DNA of 64,000 nt from CAVORB01 sp963698495. GTDB lineage: Bacteria > Pseudomonadota > Gammaproteobacteria > Chromatiales > Chromatiaceae. A program made the position numbers and the translations under genes. Numbering within the stretch: the stretch's first letter is position 1; each line of letters starts with the position of its first letter. The notes under the pieces were generated by a model. That model saw only the letters and a program-made list of their open reading frames with translations, searched no databases and was not told the DNA's origin. Below, one piece after another: positions 18,472-27,371 of this stretch. The stretch lies in contig CAVORB010000020.1 of the NCBI GenBank assembly GCA_963698495.1, positions 248,001 through 312,000 on the forward strand, given 5' to 3'.

Positions 18472-19731
18472 TCAGCCCGAGGTGCGCCGGATGCGCGCCC
18501 CGAGGGTCGAGAGCTTCTCCTCGATGTTGTCGTACCCGCGATCGATGTGATAGATGCGGTCCACCAGGGTCTCCCCCTCCGCCACCAGACCCGCCAGCAC
18601 CAAGCCGGCCGAGGCCCGCAGGTCGGTCGCCATCACCGGGGCGGCGGTCAGCCGCTCGACCCCGTGACAGATGGCGACATTGCCCTCGAGACGAATGTCC
18701 GCCCCCATGCGCTGCAGCTCCAGCACGTGCATGAAACGATTCTCGAACACCGTCTCGGTGATGATCCCCACCCCCTCGGCAATGGCGTTCAGGGCGCAGA
18801 ACTGGGCCTGCATGTCGGTGGGGAATGCCGGGTGCGGCGCGGTGTGTACGTCCACCGCCCGCGGGCGACGTCCATGCATGTCGAGCGAGATCCAGTCCGG
18901 ACCGGTCTCGATCTCGGCACCGGCCTCGCGCAGCTTCGCAAGCACCGCGTCCAGCAGCTCGGGACAGGTGTCGCGGGCGACGATACGCCCGCCGGTCATG
19001 GCCGCGCCGACCAGGTAGGTGCCGGTCTCGATGCGATCGGGCAGGACCCTGTAGCTGGTACCTTCCAGGCGCTCCACGCCCTGGATGCGGATGGTGTCGG
19101 TTCCGGCACCTTCGATCCGGGCCCCCATCCCGTTGAGAAAATCCGCCAGATCGGTGATCTCCGGCTCGCGGGCGGCGTTCTCGATGACGCTCTCGCCCTT
19201 CGCCAGGGCGGCGGCCATCATCAGGTTCTCGGTGCCCGTCACGGTGACCAGCTCCATGACCAACCGGGCGCCGCGCAGCCGCTCGGCGCGGGCACGGATG
19301 TAGCCCCCCTCTACACTGATGTCCGCCCCCATGGCGCGCAGGCCGTCGATATGCAGATTCACCGGGCGGGCGCCGATCGCGCAGCCGCCGGGCAAGGACA
19401 CGTCGGCGCGCCCGAAGCGGGCGAGCAGAGGCCCCAGCACCAGGATCGAGGCGCGCATGGTCTTCACCAGCTCGTAGGGCGCGGCGAAGCTGGTCACCCT
19501 GCGCGCGTCCGCCTCGATGCACATCCGCTCGCCCACGGTCAGCGCCACGCCCATGCGTCCGAGGAGCTCCATCGTGGTCGTGATATCGCGCAGATGCGGC
19601 ACGTTGGACAGGGTCACCTTGCCCTCGGCGAGCAGGGTGGCGGCGAGGATCGGAAGCGCGGCGTTCTTGGCCCCGGCAATCCGCACCTCGCCGTTCAGGG
19701 TCGCTCCGCCGGTGATGCTCAGCTTATCCAT
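18472..19731 (-). CDS. murA: UDP-N-acetylglucosamine 1-carboxyvinyltransferase
   Basis: First committed enzyme of peptidoglycan synthesis; transfers enolpyruvate from PEP to UDP-GlcNAc. 419 residues from MDKLSITGG with the PEP-binding catalytic cysteine in LPGGCAIGARPVNLH (fosfomycin target, Cys present), GAKNAALPILAATLL near the start and EGVGIITETVFENRFMHV. A longer upstream frame adds 25 unrelated residues and was not used. It sits between mlaB and hisG, an order common in gammaproteobacteria, although the usual small bolA/ibaG gene is missing here. Confidence 0.98.
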   Translation of the reverse strand: MDKLSITGGATLNGEVRIAGAKNAALPILAATLLAEGKVTLSNVPHLRDITTTMELLGRMGVALTVGERMCIEADARRVTSFAAPYELVKTMRASILVLGPLLARFGRADVSLPGGCAIGARPVNLHIDGLRAMGADISVEGGYIRARAERLRGARLVMELVTVTGTENLMMAAALAKGESVIENAAREPEITDLADFLNGMGARIEGAGTDTIRIQGVERLEGTSYRVLPDRIETGTYLVGAAMTGGRIVARDTCPELLDAVLAKLREAGAEIETGPDWISLDMHGRRPRAVDVHTAPHPAFPTDMQAQFCALNAIAEGVGIITETVFENRFMHVLELQRMGADIRLEGNVAICHGVERLTAAPVMATDLRASAGLVLAGLVAEGETLVDRIYHIDRGYDNIEEKLSTLGARIRRTSG

Positions 19732-19798
19732 CGGGTGCTCGAAATGGGTGTAAAGTGAATGCCCGTCTGAGAACGGCGCCGGGCGCGCCGCGGCGGCG

Positions 19799-20110
19799 CT
19801 ATGCACCGTCCCGGACCACGGGAATCAGACCGGACAGGTTGGCCAGGCCAGCAAGGCTGACCAGTGACTCGGGGATATTGCGGAAACGCAGGGAAACGCC
19901 GCGCCGGCGAGCCAGATCCAGCCACTCCAGCAGCAGCGCGATGCCAGCGCTGTTTGCCGAGCGAACGCCCTGCAGGTCGATCTCCACCCTGCCCGCGCTC
20001 TTGAACATCCGTTCTCCCTGCGCGGCAAGCCGGGCGACGGTGGTGAAGTCCAGGACGCCCTCGACACCGAACCCTGCCTGGCCGCGCGCAACGATCCGCG
20101 CTGCGCTCAT
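19799..20110 (-). CDS. mlaB: STAS-domain protein of the Mla lipid-transport complex
   Basis: 103-residue cytoplasmic STAS protein that regulates the MlaF ATPase in the MlaFEDB complex moving phospholipids across the envelope. Visible STAS features are the alternating strands and the LQGVRSANSAGIALLLEWLDLARRR helix with the conserved Ser-Ala-Gly turn. Its ATG overlaps the mlaC stop (ATGA at 20107-20110). The frame is open further upstream inside mlaC, but MSAARIVARG is the sensible start. Confidence 0.9.
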   Translation of the reverse strand: MSAARIVARGQAGFGVEGVLDFTTVARLAAQGERMFKSAGRVEIDLQGVRSANSAGIALLLEWLDLARRRGVSLRFRNIPESLVSLAGLANLSGLIPVVRDGA

Positions 20111-20766
20111 CCCTGCCCCTTCGCGTTCATCTCGTCCAGGCGCCTGATCAGCCCGTCGATGCCGCCTTGCCGGATCTGGGAGGCAAAGCTGCTGCGATAG
20201 TTGGAAACCAGGCTCACGTTGTCGATGATGACGTCGTAAACCTTCCACCCGCCGCCCTTCTGGTACAGGCGATACTCGATCGGGATGGGAGTCGAGCCCC
20301 GCTCGCGCACCTCGGTGGATACGGTGACCGTGCCGGACTGGCGCCCCGGTTTGCTCGGCAGGTACCGGATTTCCTGGCCGGAGTAGCTGAGCAGGGACTT
20401 GGCGTAGGTGCGTACCAGCACCTGCTGGAAGCCTTTGATCAGCGCGCTCTGCTGCTGAGGGGTCGCCTTGCTCCAGGAGCTGCCGACCGCGGCACGGGTG
20501 ATCTTTTCGAAATCGAAGTGGGGGAGCAGGATGTCCTCCACCAGGCCGTAGATGAGGGTCGGATTGCGGTCGATCTCGGCGCGGCGCGCCTCCAGCGCTT
20601 GCAACATGCGCTCGCTCGTGCCGCGGACCAGCGACGTGGCATCGTCGGCGAACGCGGGCGCGGCGCCAATCAAGATCAGCGAGCAGGCCACACCCACGAG
20701 GGCTTGCCGCCAGTTGATCCATCGGCGCGAACGCCGTTCGGTCAGGTCGAAAAGTGTGTTTCTCAC
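20107..20766 (-). CDS. mlaC: Periplasmic phospholipid-binding protein MlaC
   Basis: 219-residue MlaC/Ttg2D protein shuttling phospholipids between the outer- and inner-membrane Mla complexes. An N-terminal signal peptide (LVGVACSLILIGAAPAFA, about 24-41) follows a rather long charged leader. Family text includes FDFEKITRAAVGSSW, QVLVRTYAKSLLSY and GWKVYDVIIDNVSLVSNYRSSF. Both ends overlap neighbours by four bases. Confidence 0.94.
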   Translation of the reverse strand: MRNTLFDLTERRSRRWINWRQALVGVACSLILIGAAPAFADDATSLVRGTSERMLQALEARRAEIDRNPTLIYGLVEDILLPHFDFEKITRAAVGSSWSKATPQQQSALIKGFQQVLVRTYAKSLLSYSGQEIRYLPSKPGRQSGTVTVSTEVRERGSTPIPIEYRLYQKGGGWKVYDVIIDNVSLVSNYRSSFASQIRQGGIDGLIRRLDEMNAKGQG

Positions 20767-21233
20767 TCCGAGTTCTCCTCTGAGTTGCTAAACAGAAAAT
20801 GCCCGACGATCTGCTCGAGCACCAGGGCCGACTGGGTGAAGGCGATCTGGTCCCCGTCGCGCAGATGCACCGCGCTACCGCCGGGGTCCAGGCCGACGTA
20901 CTGCTCCCCCAAGAGACCGGCCGTAAAAATACTGGCGATGGTGTCCTCCGGTATGGCGTCGACCTCGCCCGCGATACGCAGCGTCACCGCCGCACGATAG
21001 GTCTGCCGGTCGAACCGGATGTCCTCGACACGGCCGACACGCACCCCCGCCATACTCACCGGCGCCCTTACCTTGAGGCTGCCGACGTTGTCGAACAAGG
21101 CGGTCAAGCGATAACCGTCACCCGCGCTCTCCCTGCCCAGGTTGCTCACCTGGAAGGCGAGGAAGAACAGGGCCAGGAAGCCGGCCGCGACGAAGGCCCC
21201 CACCAGGATCTCGGTCGTGCGCTTGCGTTGCAT
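20763..21233 (-). CDS. mlaD: MCE-domain protein MlaD
   Basis: 156-residue inner-membrane anchored MCE protein; a hexamer forms the lipid-conducting ring of MlaFEDB. One N-terminal membrane segment (EILVGAFVAAGFLALFFLAF) is followed by the MCE domain with LTALFDNVGSLKVRAPVSMAGVRVGRV and the late GLLGEQYVGLDPGGS. Normal size for the short MlaD type. Confidence 0.95.
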   Translation of the reverse strand: MQRKRTTEILVGAFVAAGFLALFFLAFQVSNLGRESAGDGYRLTALFDNVGSLKVRAPVSMAGVRVGRVEDIRFDRQTYRAAVTLRIAGEVDAIPEDTIASIFTAGLLGEQYVGLDPGGSAVHLRDGDQIAFTQSALVLEQIVGHFLFSNSEENSE

Positions 21234-21236
21234 GGG

Positions 21237-22016
21237 TCACCCTCCCAACATCAGTGCGGTCAGCACGAAATCGAGCCCAAGCACCGCCAATGCCGACTGC
21301 ACCACGGAACGGGTGGTAGCGCGGCTCACCCCCTCGGGGGTGGGCGTGGCGTCATAGCCCTGATACAGCGCGATCCAAGTCACGACACCCCCGAACACCA
21401 GGCTCTTGATCAGGCCGTTGGCGACATCCTCCCGCAGATCGACCCGGCCCTGCGTCTGACTCCAGAAGGACCCGTCGTCCACCCCGAGCAGGCCGACGCC
21501 CACGAACCAGCCCCCCAGCACGCCCACCGCGCTGAACATCGCCGCCAGCAGGGGCATGGATAGCACGCCGCCGAAAAAGCGCGGCGTCAGGATCCGCTTC
21601 ACCGGATCCACCGCCATCATCTCCAGACCCGCAAGCTGCTCCGTCGCTTTCATCAGGCCGATCTCTGCGGTCAGGGCCGACCCGGCGCGCCCTGCCACCA
21701 GCAGGGCCGTCACCACCGGACCCAACTCCCGCACCAGGGAGGCGGCCACCATGACGCCGAGGCTGTCCTCCGCCCCGAATCGCGACAGCACCGAGTGCCC
21801 CTGCAGCCCCAGCACCATCCCCACGAAAAGGCCCGAGACGACCACGATCGACATCGACGACACGCCGAAATCGCGGACCTGCACCAAAAGCAGGCGCGGG
21901 CGCACCGCGATGCCTGGCACACCGGCCAGGATATCCGCGAGCAACAGATGCGCACGGCCCAGCCGCTCCAGGAACCTCAGCCCGGCCCGGCCGAGTCTCG
22001 CCAGGGATTCCAGCAC
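21237..22016 (-). CDS. mlaE: ABC lipid-transport permease MlaE
   Basis: Multi-pass permease of the MlaFEDB complex, 259 residues when started at GTG 22016, eight bases after the mlaF stop. That is the usual length; an ATG further up would overlap mlaF by 90 bases with unrelated residues. Conserved permease text is present: VSGLFVGMVLGLQGHSVLS, ELGPVVTALLVAGRAGSALTAEIG (the signature loop) and TEQLAGLEMMAVDP. Confidence 0.93.
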   Translation of the reverse strand: MLESLARLGRAGLRFLERLGRAHLLLADILAGVPGIAVRPRLLLVQVRDFGVSSMSIVVVSGLFVGMVLGLQGHSVLSRFGAEDSLGVMVAASLVRELGPVVTALLVAGRAGSALTAEIGLMKATEQLAGLEMMAVDPVKRILTPRFFGGVLSMPLLAAMFSAVGVLGGWFVGVGLLGVDDGSFWSQTQGRVDLREDVANGLIKSLVFGGVVTWIALYQGYDATPTPEGVSRATTRSVVQSALAVLGLDFVLTALMLGG

Positions 22017-22024
22017 CCGGCGGC

Positions 22025-22969
22025 CTACCCGATCAGGTCCTGATCCAGCCGCGGTGCCGGATAGTGGAAATGCACCGGTCCGTCCGGCAGGCCGCGCATG
22101 AACTGCTCCACCCATTGAGAACGCGTGGCCGCCACCTCCGCCGGCGTACCTCGGGCCATCACCTTTCCGTCGGCGATGACATAGACGTCATCGGCGATCG
22201 CCACCGTCTCCTCGACGTCATGGGAGACCACGACGCTGGTGAGAGACCCGGCATCATTCAAGTGTCGGATCAAAGTCACCAGCACGCCCTTGGTGATGGG
22301 GTCCTGGCCGGTGAAGGGCTCGTCGTACAGAACCATCATGGGATCCAGCGCCACCGCGCGCGCCAGCGCAACCCGTCTGGCCATTCCGCCGGACAGCTCT
22401 CCCGGCATGAGATCCCGCGCGCCGCGCAGCCCGACCGCCTCGAGCTTGATCAGCACCAACCTGCGGATCATGGATTCGGGAAGATCCGTGTGCTCGCGTA
22501 GCGGAAACGCGACGTTCTCGAATACGCTCAAATCGGTGAGCAGCGCGCAGCCCTGGAACATCATGCCCATCCGGGTGCGCAGCCGGCAGAGCTCGCGCCC
22601 GCTCAAGCCGTGGACCTGCGTCCCGTCGACCTCCACGGTGCCCGCATGCGGGGCGAGCAGCCCGCCGATCAGCTTGAGGAGCGTGGTCTTCCCGGTCCCG
22701 CTCGGTCCGAGGATGGCGGTCACCCGACCGCGGCCGATGTCGAGATCGATCCCGTCGAAGATCCGCCGTTCCCCGTGCGCAAAGCTTAACCCACGGACTC
22801 GAACCAAGGCATCGGCAGCGGCTCCCTGACTCGATTCCCGGTCGCGCAGGACGAGGGCGGGCTCCGGCCCCTCGACGGTCGGCGGAGGCCCCGCGGCGAC
22901 TGCGAATCGGGCGTCGCCCAAGGGTCCGGCTCGCCGCTGGCGGGTCTGCGGGGGACTGCGCCGCCCCAT
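22025..22969 (-). CDS. mlaF: ABC lipid-transport ATPase MlaF
   Basis: ATPase driving Mla phospholipid transport. Walker A GPSGTGKTT, signature LSGGMARRVALARA, Walker B VLYDEPFTGQDP and the switch histidine in VVSHDVEE are all present. As annotated it has 314 residues, about 45 more than usual, because of a Pro/Arg-rich N-terminal stretch before LVRVRGLSFAHGERRI. An in-frame TTG just before VRVRGL would give a normal-sized protein, so the first 50 or so residues may be untranslated. Confidence 0.93.
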   Translation of the reverse strand: MGRRSPPQTRQRRAGPLGDARFAVAAGPPPTVEGPEPALVLRDRESSQGAAADALVRVRGLSFAHGERRIFDGIDLDIGRGRVTAILGPSGTGKTTLLKLIGGLLAPHAGTVEVDGTQVHGLSGRELCRLRTRMGMMFQGCALLTDLSVFENVAFPLREHTDLPESMIRRLVLIKLEAVGLRGARDLMPGELSGGMARRVALARAVALDPMMVLYDEPFTGQDPITKGVLVTLIRHLNDAGSLTSVVVSHDVEETVAIADDVYVIADGKVMARGTPAEVAATRSQWVEQFMRGLPDGPVHFHYPAPRLDQDLIG

Positions 22970-23035
22970 GTTCCTGTCGTCCCTCTCGTTGCCGAGAACA
23001 AAGGTCGGCTATTGTCTTAGGCGCTCCGACGAGCG

Positions 23036-23623
23036 TCAAGCAAAGCCCAGCAGCCAGGCCAGCTCCAACCAACGGCGCAGGGCGGCGGCTTCTGCCTCCG
23101 CGCCATCGAGGACGACCAGCCCGTTCGCGCCCGCCAGGCGCTGAAAGAAGGGTTCCAGCCATGCCCTGGCCCGCCGCAGATCCCGGTCGGAAAGGTTAAC
23201 GGAGCAGGAGACGGCGGATGGACCGCCGTTGACGGCTGACGGATCTTCCCGCCAGCGCAGGAAGGGTATGCCGGAGCCCGGCGCGGGGTCCGTGCTCCCG
23301 ACTACACCCGCCAACCTGACGCCCAATGCCTCGGCCGCGTCCCGCAGCTCGTCGGCGGGATCGCCGGCCGCCGGCAACTCCAGGTAGAAACGGAAGCCGT
23401 CGTGCACGTCTTCCGCCCAGCCGCGCCGGAGCCGCGGGCTGGCCGGGATCCAGAGAGTGGCTGGGACGAGCACCGCGGGAAACGCGTTGGAGAAAAAGGT
23501 CAGGCGCCACTCGGCGGGAAGGTCCCGGGGGTAGAAGTCACCGGCCGCGCCGGGGAGATCCCAGCCGCGCGTCACGATCTCGACGCGGCCGCCAGAACTG
23601 CCTGAAATCGATCTCACGCTCAC
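23036..23623 (-). CDS. DUF72-like protein
   Basis: About 195-residue protein reminiscent of the N-terminal part of DUF72 proteins: GGRVEIVTRGWDLPGAAGDFYPRDLPAEWRLTFFSNAFPAV mirrors their GTSGW...FYP..LP..W..YYA..F pattern in short. The C-terminal half is not recognised and many expected barrel motifs are missing. The start is uncertain: a GTG at 23623 keeps it clear of the kdsD 5' region, while an upstream ATG at 23683 adds a basic, unlikely leader. Function unknown; same strand as the mla genes, 66 bases upstream of mlaF. Confidence 0.6.
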   Translation of the reverse strand: MSVRSISGSSGGRVEIVTRGWDLPGAAGDFYPRDLPAEWRLTFFSNAFPAVLVPATLWIPASPRLRRGWAEDVHDGFRFYLELPAAGDPADELRDAAEALGVRLAGVVGSTDPAPGSGIPFLRWREDPSAVNGGPSAVSCSVNLSDRDLRRARAWLEPFFQRLAGANGLVVLDGAEAEAAALRRWLELAWLLGFA

Positions 23624-23767
23624 CGTCCCATTGGCCCTGCGACAAGGGATTGCCCTGACGGCATGCATTCGGAATCCCCGCACGGACGCGGGCAGCGCAC
23701 TGCATGCGGCACACGCGGTATCATATCACCCGACCCGCCGAGGCCGGCGCCACCCCTCTGCAGCCAG

Positions 23768-24784
23768 ATGTTGTCCGAGATTTCAAACCCGTCCCACGCC
23801 CAGACGCCGAACGACGATGCCGACGACATCCGCCGGCTCGGCCGCGCCGTGATCGACACCGAGGCCCAATCCGTGTCGGCTCTAGCCGCGCGCATCGACG
23901 AGTCGTTCGTGCGCGCCTGCCGCTACATGCTCGGCTGCGCGGGCCGGATCGTGGTTCTCGGCATGGGCAAATCCGGCCACGTAGGCAGCAAGATAGCCGC
24001 CACGCTGGCGAGCACCGGCAGCCCGGCGTTCTTCGTCCACCCCGGGGAGGCCAGCCACGGCGACCTGGGAATGATCACGGCCAAGGACGTGGTGCTCGCT
24101 CTCTCCAACTCGGGACAGACCGAGGAGATGCTCACCATACTGCCGCTCATCAAGCGCCTGGGCGTACCGCTGATCGCCATGACCGGCAACCCGCGCTCGA
24201 GCCTTGCCCAGGCCGCCGATGTGCACATCGACGTCAGCGTGGAGAAGGAGGCCTGTCCGCTCGGGTTGGCCCCGACCGCCAGCACCACCGCCGCCCTCGC
24301 CATGGGCGATGCGCTCGCGGTGGCGCTGCTGCACAGCCGCGGTTTCACCGCCGAGGACTTCGCCCGCTCCCATCCGGCCGGGACCCTGGGCCGACGCCTG
24401 CTGCTGCACGTCGCGGACATCATGCACACCGGCGACGGGGTACCGCGGGTCAGCCGCGGAACGCCGCTGACGGAGGCATTGGTCGAGATGTCCCGCAAGG
24501 GGCTCGGTATGACCGCCGTGGTGGACGAGCAGGGACGCATCGTCGGCATCTTCACGGACGGCGACCTGCGCCGAACCCTCGACCGCTCGATCGACATTCG
24601 CGCGGCGCTGGTGGACGAGGTCATGACGCGGGCACCGGTCACCGCAGGCGCACATCTGCTCGCTGCCGAGGCGCTGCGCATCATGGAGAGCAACCGGATC
24701 AACGCGCTCCTGGTGGTGGACAACGAACGTCATCCGGTCGGCGCCCTCAACATGCACGACCTATTGCGGGCCGGAGTCGTGTGA
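23768..24784 (+). CDS. kdsD: Arabinose-5-phosphate isomerase
   Basis: Converts ribulose-5-phosphate to arabinose-5-phosphate, the first step to KDO for lipopolysaccharide. 338 residues from MLSEISNPSHAQ: an SIS sugar-isomerase domain (GRIVVLGMGKSGHVGSKIAATLASTG, ALSNSGQTEEM, ASTTAALAMGDALAVAL) and two CBS domains (ADIMHTG...LVEMSRKGLGMTAVVDEQGRIVGIFTDGDLRR and the second to the end). A Met 35 codons upstream is unlikely because it runs into the divergent gene. Heads the kds-lpt operon. Confidence 0.96.
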   Translation: MLSEISNPSHAQTPNDDADDIRRLGRAVIDTEAQSVSALAARIDESFVRACRYMLGCAGRIVVLGMGKSGHVGSKIAATLASTGSPAFFVHPGEASHGDLGMITAKDVVLALSNSGQTEEMLTILPLIKRLGVPLIAMTGNPRSSLAQAADVHIDVSVEKEACPLGLAPTASTTAALAMGDALAVALLHSRGFTAEDFARSHPAGTLGRRLLLHVADIMHTGDGVPRVSRGTPLTEALVEMSRKGLGMTAVVDEQGRIVGIFTDGDLRRTLDRSIDIRAALVDEVMTRAPVTAGAHLLAAEALRIMESNRINALLVVDNERHPVGALNMHDLLRAGVV

Positions 24785-24843
24785 CGGCGTTGCGCGGAGG
24801 TTAGGCGCCGGATGGCGGCGGAGCAATCGAGAGGACGACGGAC

Positions 24844-25365
24844 ATGCAGGATATCCTGGAGCGAGCGAAACAGATCCGGATGGTGATCTTCGACGTGGAC
24901 GGCGTGCTGACCGACGGCAGCCTGTTCCTCGGCGACGATGGCCAGGAGTACAAGGCATTCAACTCCCGCGACGGTCACGGCATGACCATGCTGCGACAGA
25001 CGGGCGTCAAGCTCGCGGTCATCACCGGGCGCAGCTCCGAGGTGGTGCGCATCCGCATGCAGAGCCTGGGCGTCGAGCACGTCTATCAGGGGCGCCGCGA
25101 CAAGGTTCCGGCCTACGAAGAGCTGAAGCGGGCCTCCGGGCTAGCCGACGAGCAGATCGCCTACGTCGGCGACGACGTGGTCGACCTCCCGGTCATGCGC
25201 CGGGTGGGCCTGTCCATCGCGGTGGCGGATGCCCACCCCTTGCTGCAACAGCATGCGCATTGGCACACCCGCTCCCCCGGTGGACGCGGCGCCGGGCGGG
25301 ACGTCTGCGAGCTCATCATGGAGGCGCAGGGCAACCTGGGAACCATGATGGAACGCTACCTCTGA
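24844..25365 (+). CDS. kdsC: KDO-8-phosphate phosphatase
   Basis: HAD-family phosphatase releasing KDO from KDO 8-phosphate. 173 residues with the nucleophile motif FDVDGVLTDG (Asp18 and Asp20 by position), the second motif ITGRSS, the lysine segment and the metal-binding YVGDDVVDLPVM. It lies 59 bases after kdsD and 30 before lptC. Confidence 0.96.
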   Translation: MQDILERAKQIRMVIFDVDGVLTDGSLFLGDDGQEYKAFNSRDGHGMTMLRQTGVKLAVITGRSSEVVRIRMQSLGVEHVYQGRRDKVPAYEELKRASGLADEQIAYVGDDVVDLPVMRRVGLSIAVADAHPLLQQHAHWHTRSPGGRGAGRDVCELIMEAQGNLGTMMERYL

Positions 25366-25395
25366 CCGCGGCGACCTGGTGAGGCCCGGCCCTGG

Positions 25396-26010
25396 ATGAT
25401 ACCCCTGCGCCAACGCATCCTGATCCCGATTCTGGCCGCGGTCGGGGCACTTGCCTGGTGGTACGGATCCGACACAGGACCCCGAGACGCGCCCGTGGCT
25501 CAGCGGGAGGATCTGCCCGACTACACCGTGGATAACCTCTCCGCCACCATCATGAGCGAGACCGGCTCGCCTGCCCGGCACCTCACGTCCCCGGAGTTGA
25601 GGCACTTCCCGGCGGATGACAGCACCGAGCTCGAGCAGCCGGTTCTTACCATCTTCGCCGACGCGGCCCCCCCCTGGGTGATTCGTTCGGCAAAGGGATG
25701 GCTATCGGGCGACGGCGAGGACCTGCGTCTGCAAGGAAGGGTCTTTATCGACCGCGAGGCGGGCGAGACGACGCGACCGCTGCACATGCGCACCAGCGAG
25801 CTGCTGCTGCGACCGCGTCAGGATTACGCGGAGACCCTCCAGCCCCTGCTCGCGACCAGCGGTGCAGATTGGCTGACCTCATCCAAGGGCGCGAGGATCT
25901 GGTACGGCACCCCAACGCGAGTCGAGCTGGCGGGACCCGTGCGCACCCAGCACGACATCGGCGCCCCAGCCGAGACGGCACAGCCAACAACCTCAGAGGA
26001 CACCCCATGA
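25396..26010 (+). CDS. lptC: LPS export protein LptC
   Basis: Bitopic inner-membrane protein passing lipopolysaccharide from LptB2FG to LptA. 204 residues: a single N-terminal membrane segment (ILIPILAAVGALAWWYG) followed by a beta-jellyroll with DYTVDNLSATIMSETGSPARHL and the later GRVFIDREAGETTRPLHMRTSELLLRP. The stop overlaps the lptA start (ATGA). Confidence 0.93.
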   Translation: MIPLRQRILIPILAAVGALAWWYGSDTGPRDAPVAQREDLPDYTVDNLSATIMSETGSPARHLTSPELRHFPADDSTELEQPVLTIFADAAPPWVIRSAKGWLSGDGEDLRLQGRVFIDREAGETTRPLHMRTSELLLRPRQDYAETLQPLLATSGADWLTSSKGARIWYGTPTRVELAGPVRTQHDIGAPAETAQPTTSEDTP

Positions 26011-26537
26011 ACCTTGTCACCACCTCGCGCTCGCGCCGCCACAGGGCGTCCCTTGTCCTCGCCATTCTGTTGCTCGCGACCGTACCTCCGCTCGCGGCCG
26101 TCGAGGGGGACCAGGAACAGCCTTTGTACCTGGAAAGCGACAGTGCCGAGCTTGACGAACAGGCATCGACCAGCGTCTACACCGGCAACGTGTTCGTCAA
26201 ACAGGGCAGCATGGAGATCCGGGCCGACGAGGTTACCGTACATCATGATCTGGACCGCCGTCCCAAGCGCATCGTGGCCGTGGGAAACCCCGCCAAGTAC
26301 CGCCAGGACGTGGAAGGGGAGCAGAAGAAAGTCGAGGCCGAGGCATTGCGCATGGAATACGAGGCGGATGCCGAGGAGATCACCCTCATCGACCAGGCGC
26401 TCCTGTTCCAGGGCGAGGATACCTTTCGCAGCGATCGCATCGTCTACGACCGCGCCCGAGCGCGGGTCAAGGCAGGAACCAGTGCCCAGGGCAAAGAGCG
26501 GGTAAAGATCTTCATCAAGAACCCGGCGCAGCGATGA
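26007..26537 (+). CDS. lptA: LPS export periplasmic protein LptA
   Basis: Periplasmic bridge protein of the Lpt machine, an OstA-like jellyroll. 176 residues with a signal peptide (LVLAILLLATVPPLAA). Core text STSVYTGNVFVKQGSMEIRADEVTVHHD and DTFRSDRIVYDRARARVKAG is typical. Both ends overlap neighbours by four bases, so lptC-lptA-lptB are translationally coupled. Confidence 0.95.
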   Translation: MNLVTTSRSRRHRASLVLAILLLATVPPLAAVEGDQEQPLYLESDSAELDEQASTSVYTGNVFVKQGSMEIRADEVTVHHDLDRRPKRIVAVGNPAKYRQDVEGEQKKVEAEALRMEYEADAEEITLIDQALLFQGEDTFRSDRIVYDRARARVKAGTSAQGKERVKIFIKNPAQR

Positions 26538-27259
26538 GCACCCTGCTCGCGGACAAGCTGGTCAAGAGCTATCGCCGCAGACAGGTCGTGCAAGACGTCA
26601 GCGTGAGCGTCGATGCCGGCGAGGTCGTCGGCCTGCTGGGGCCGAACGGAGCGGGCAAGACCACCTGTTTCTACATGATCGTCGGGCTGATCGCCGCGGA
26701 CGCCGGAAAAATCACGCTGGAAGGACAGGACATCACCCTGCTCCCGATGCACGCCCGCGCCCGCCGCGGCCTGAGCTACCTCGCCCAGGAGCCCTCCGTG
26801 TTCCGCAAGCTCACCGCAAGCGCGAACCTGCTGGCCGTGCTCGAGACACGCGGCGATATGGGAAAGAGCGAACAGAAAAACCGCAGCATGGAGCTGCTCG
26901 AGGAGCTCGGGATCAGCCACGTCAGCGACTCGCTCGCGCTGAGCCTGTCTGGAGGCGAGCGCCGACGGCTGGAAATCGCCCGTGCGCTGGCGGTCGAGCC
27001 GAAGGTGATGCTGCTCGATGAGCCCTTTGCCGGCGTCGATCCGATCGCCGTCGGGGATATCAAGAACATCGTCACCCACCTGCGCCGACGCGACATAGGC
27101 ATCCTGATCACGGACCACAACGTGCGCGAGACCCTCGACATCTGCGACCGCGCCTACATCATCAACGAGGGCCGTGTCATCGCCGACGGTACCCCGCGCG
27201 AGCTGCTCGAGAACATGGAGGTCCGCGCGGTCTACCTGGGCGAGCACTTCACCCTTTAG
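26534..27259 (+). CDS. lptB: LPS export ATPase LptB
   Basis: ATPase powering LPS extraction from the inner membrane. 241 residues with Walker A GPNGAGKTT, LSYLAQEPSVFRKLT, the signature LSLSGGERRRLEIARAL, Walker B VMLLDEPFAGVDP and LITDHNVRETLDICDRAYI, all typical of LptB. rpoN follows after a 112-base gap containing a promoter-like sequence. Confidence 0.98.
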   Translation: MSTLLADKLVKSYRRRQVVQDVSVSVDAGEVVGLLGPNGAGKTTCFYMIVGLIAADAGKITLEGQDITLLPMHARARRGLSYLAQEPSVFRKLTASANLLAVLETRGDMGKSEQKNRSMELLEELGISHVSDSLALSLSGGERRRLEIARALAVEPKVMLLDEPFAGVDPIAVGDIKNIVTHLRRRDIGILITDHNVRETLDICDRAYIINEGRVIADGTPRELLENMEVRAVYLGEHFTL

Positions 27260-27293
27260 ACGGCGGACGAGACGCCCCTCCGCACCTGACCGC

Positions 27294-27324
27294 TTGTCTA
27301 TACGCCCCTGTTTTGGGCTAGAAT
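27294..27324 (+). promoter_or_regulatory. Possible sigma-70 promoter of rpoN
   Basis: TTGTCT (27294-27299) and TAGAAT (27319-27324) are 19 bases apart, about 48 bases before the rpoN ATG. The -10 is good; the spacing is long, so this is a tentative call. The same TTGTC/19/TAGAAT arrangement precedes tRNA-Ala at 43504. Confidence 0.45.
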
Positions 27325-27371
27325 CGTCGGCAGGCATTCAAATTGCGTACCATTCCTGATTCACGTTATCC

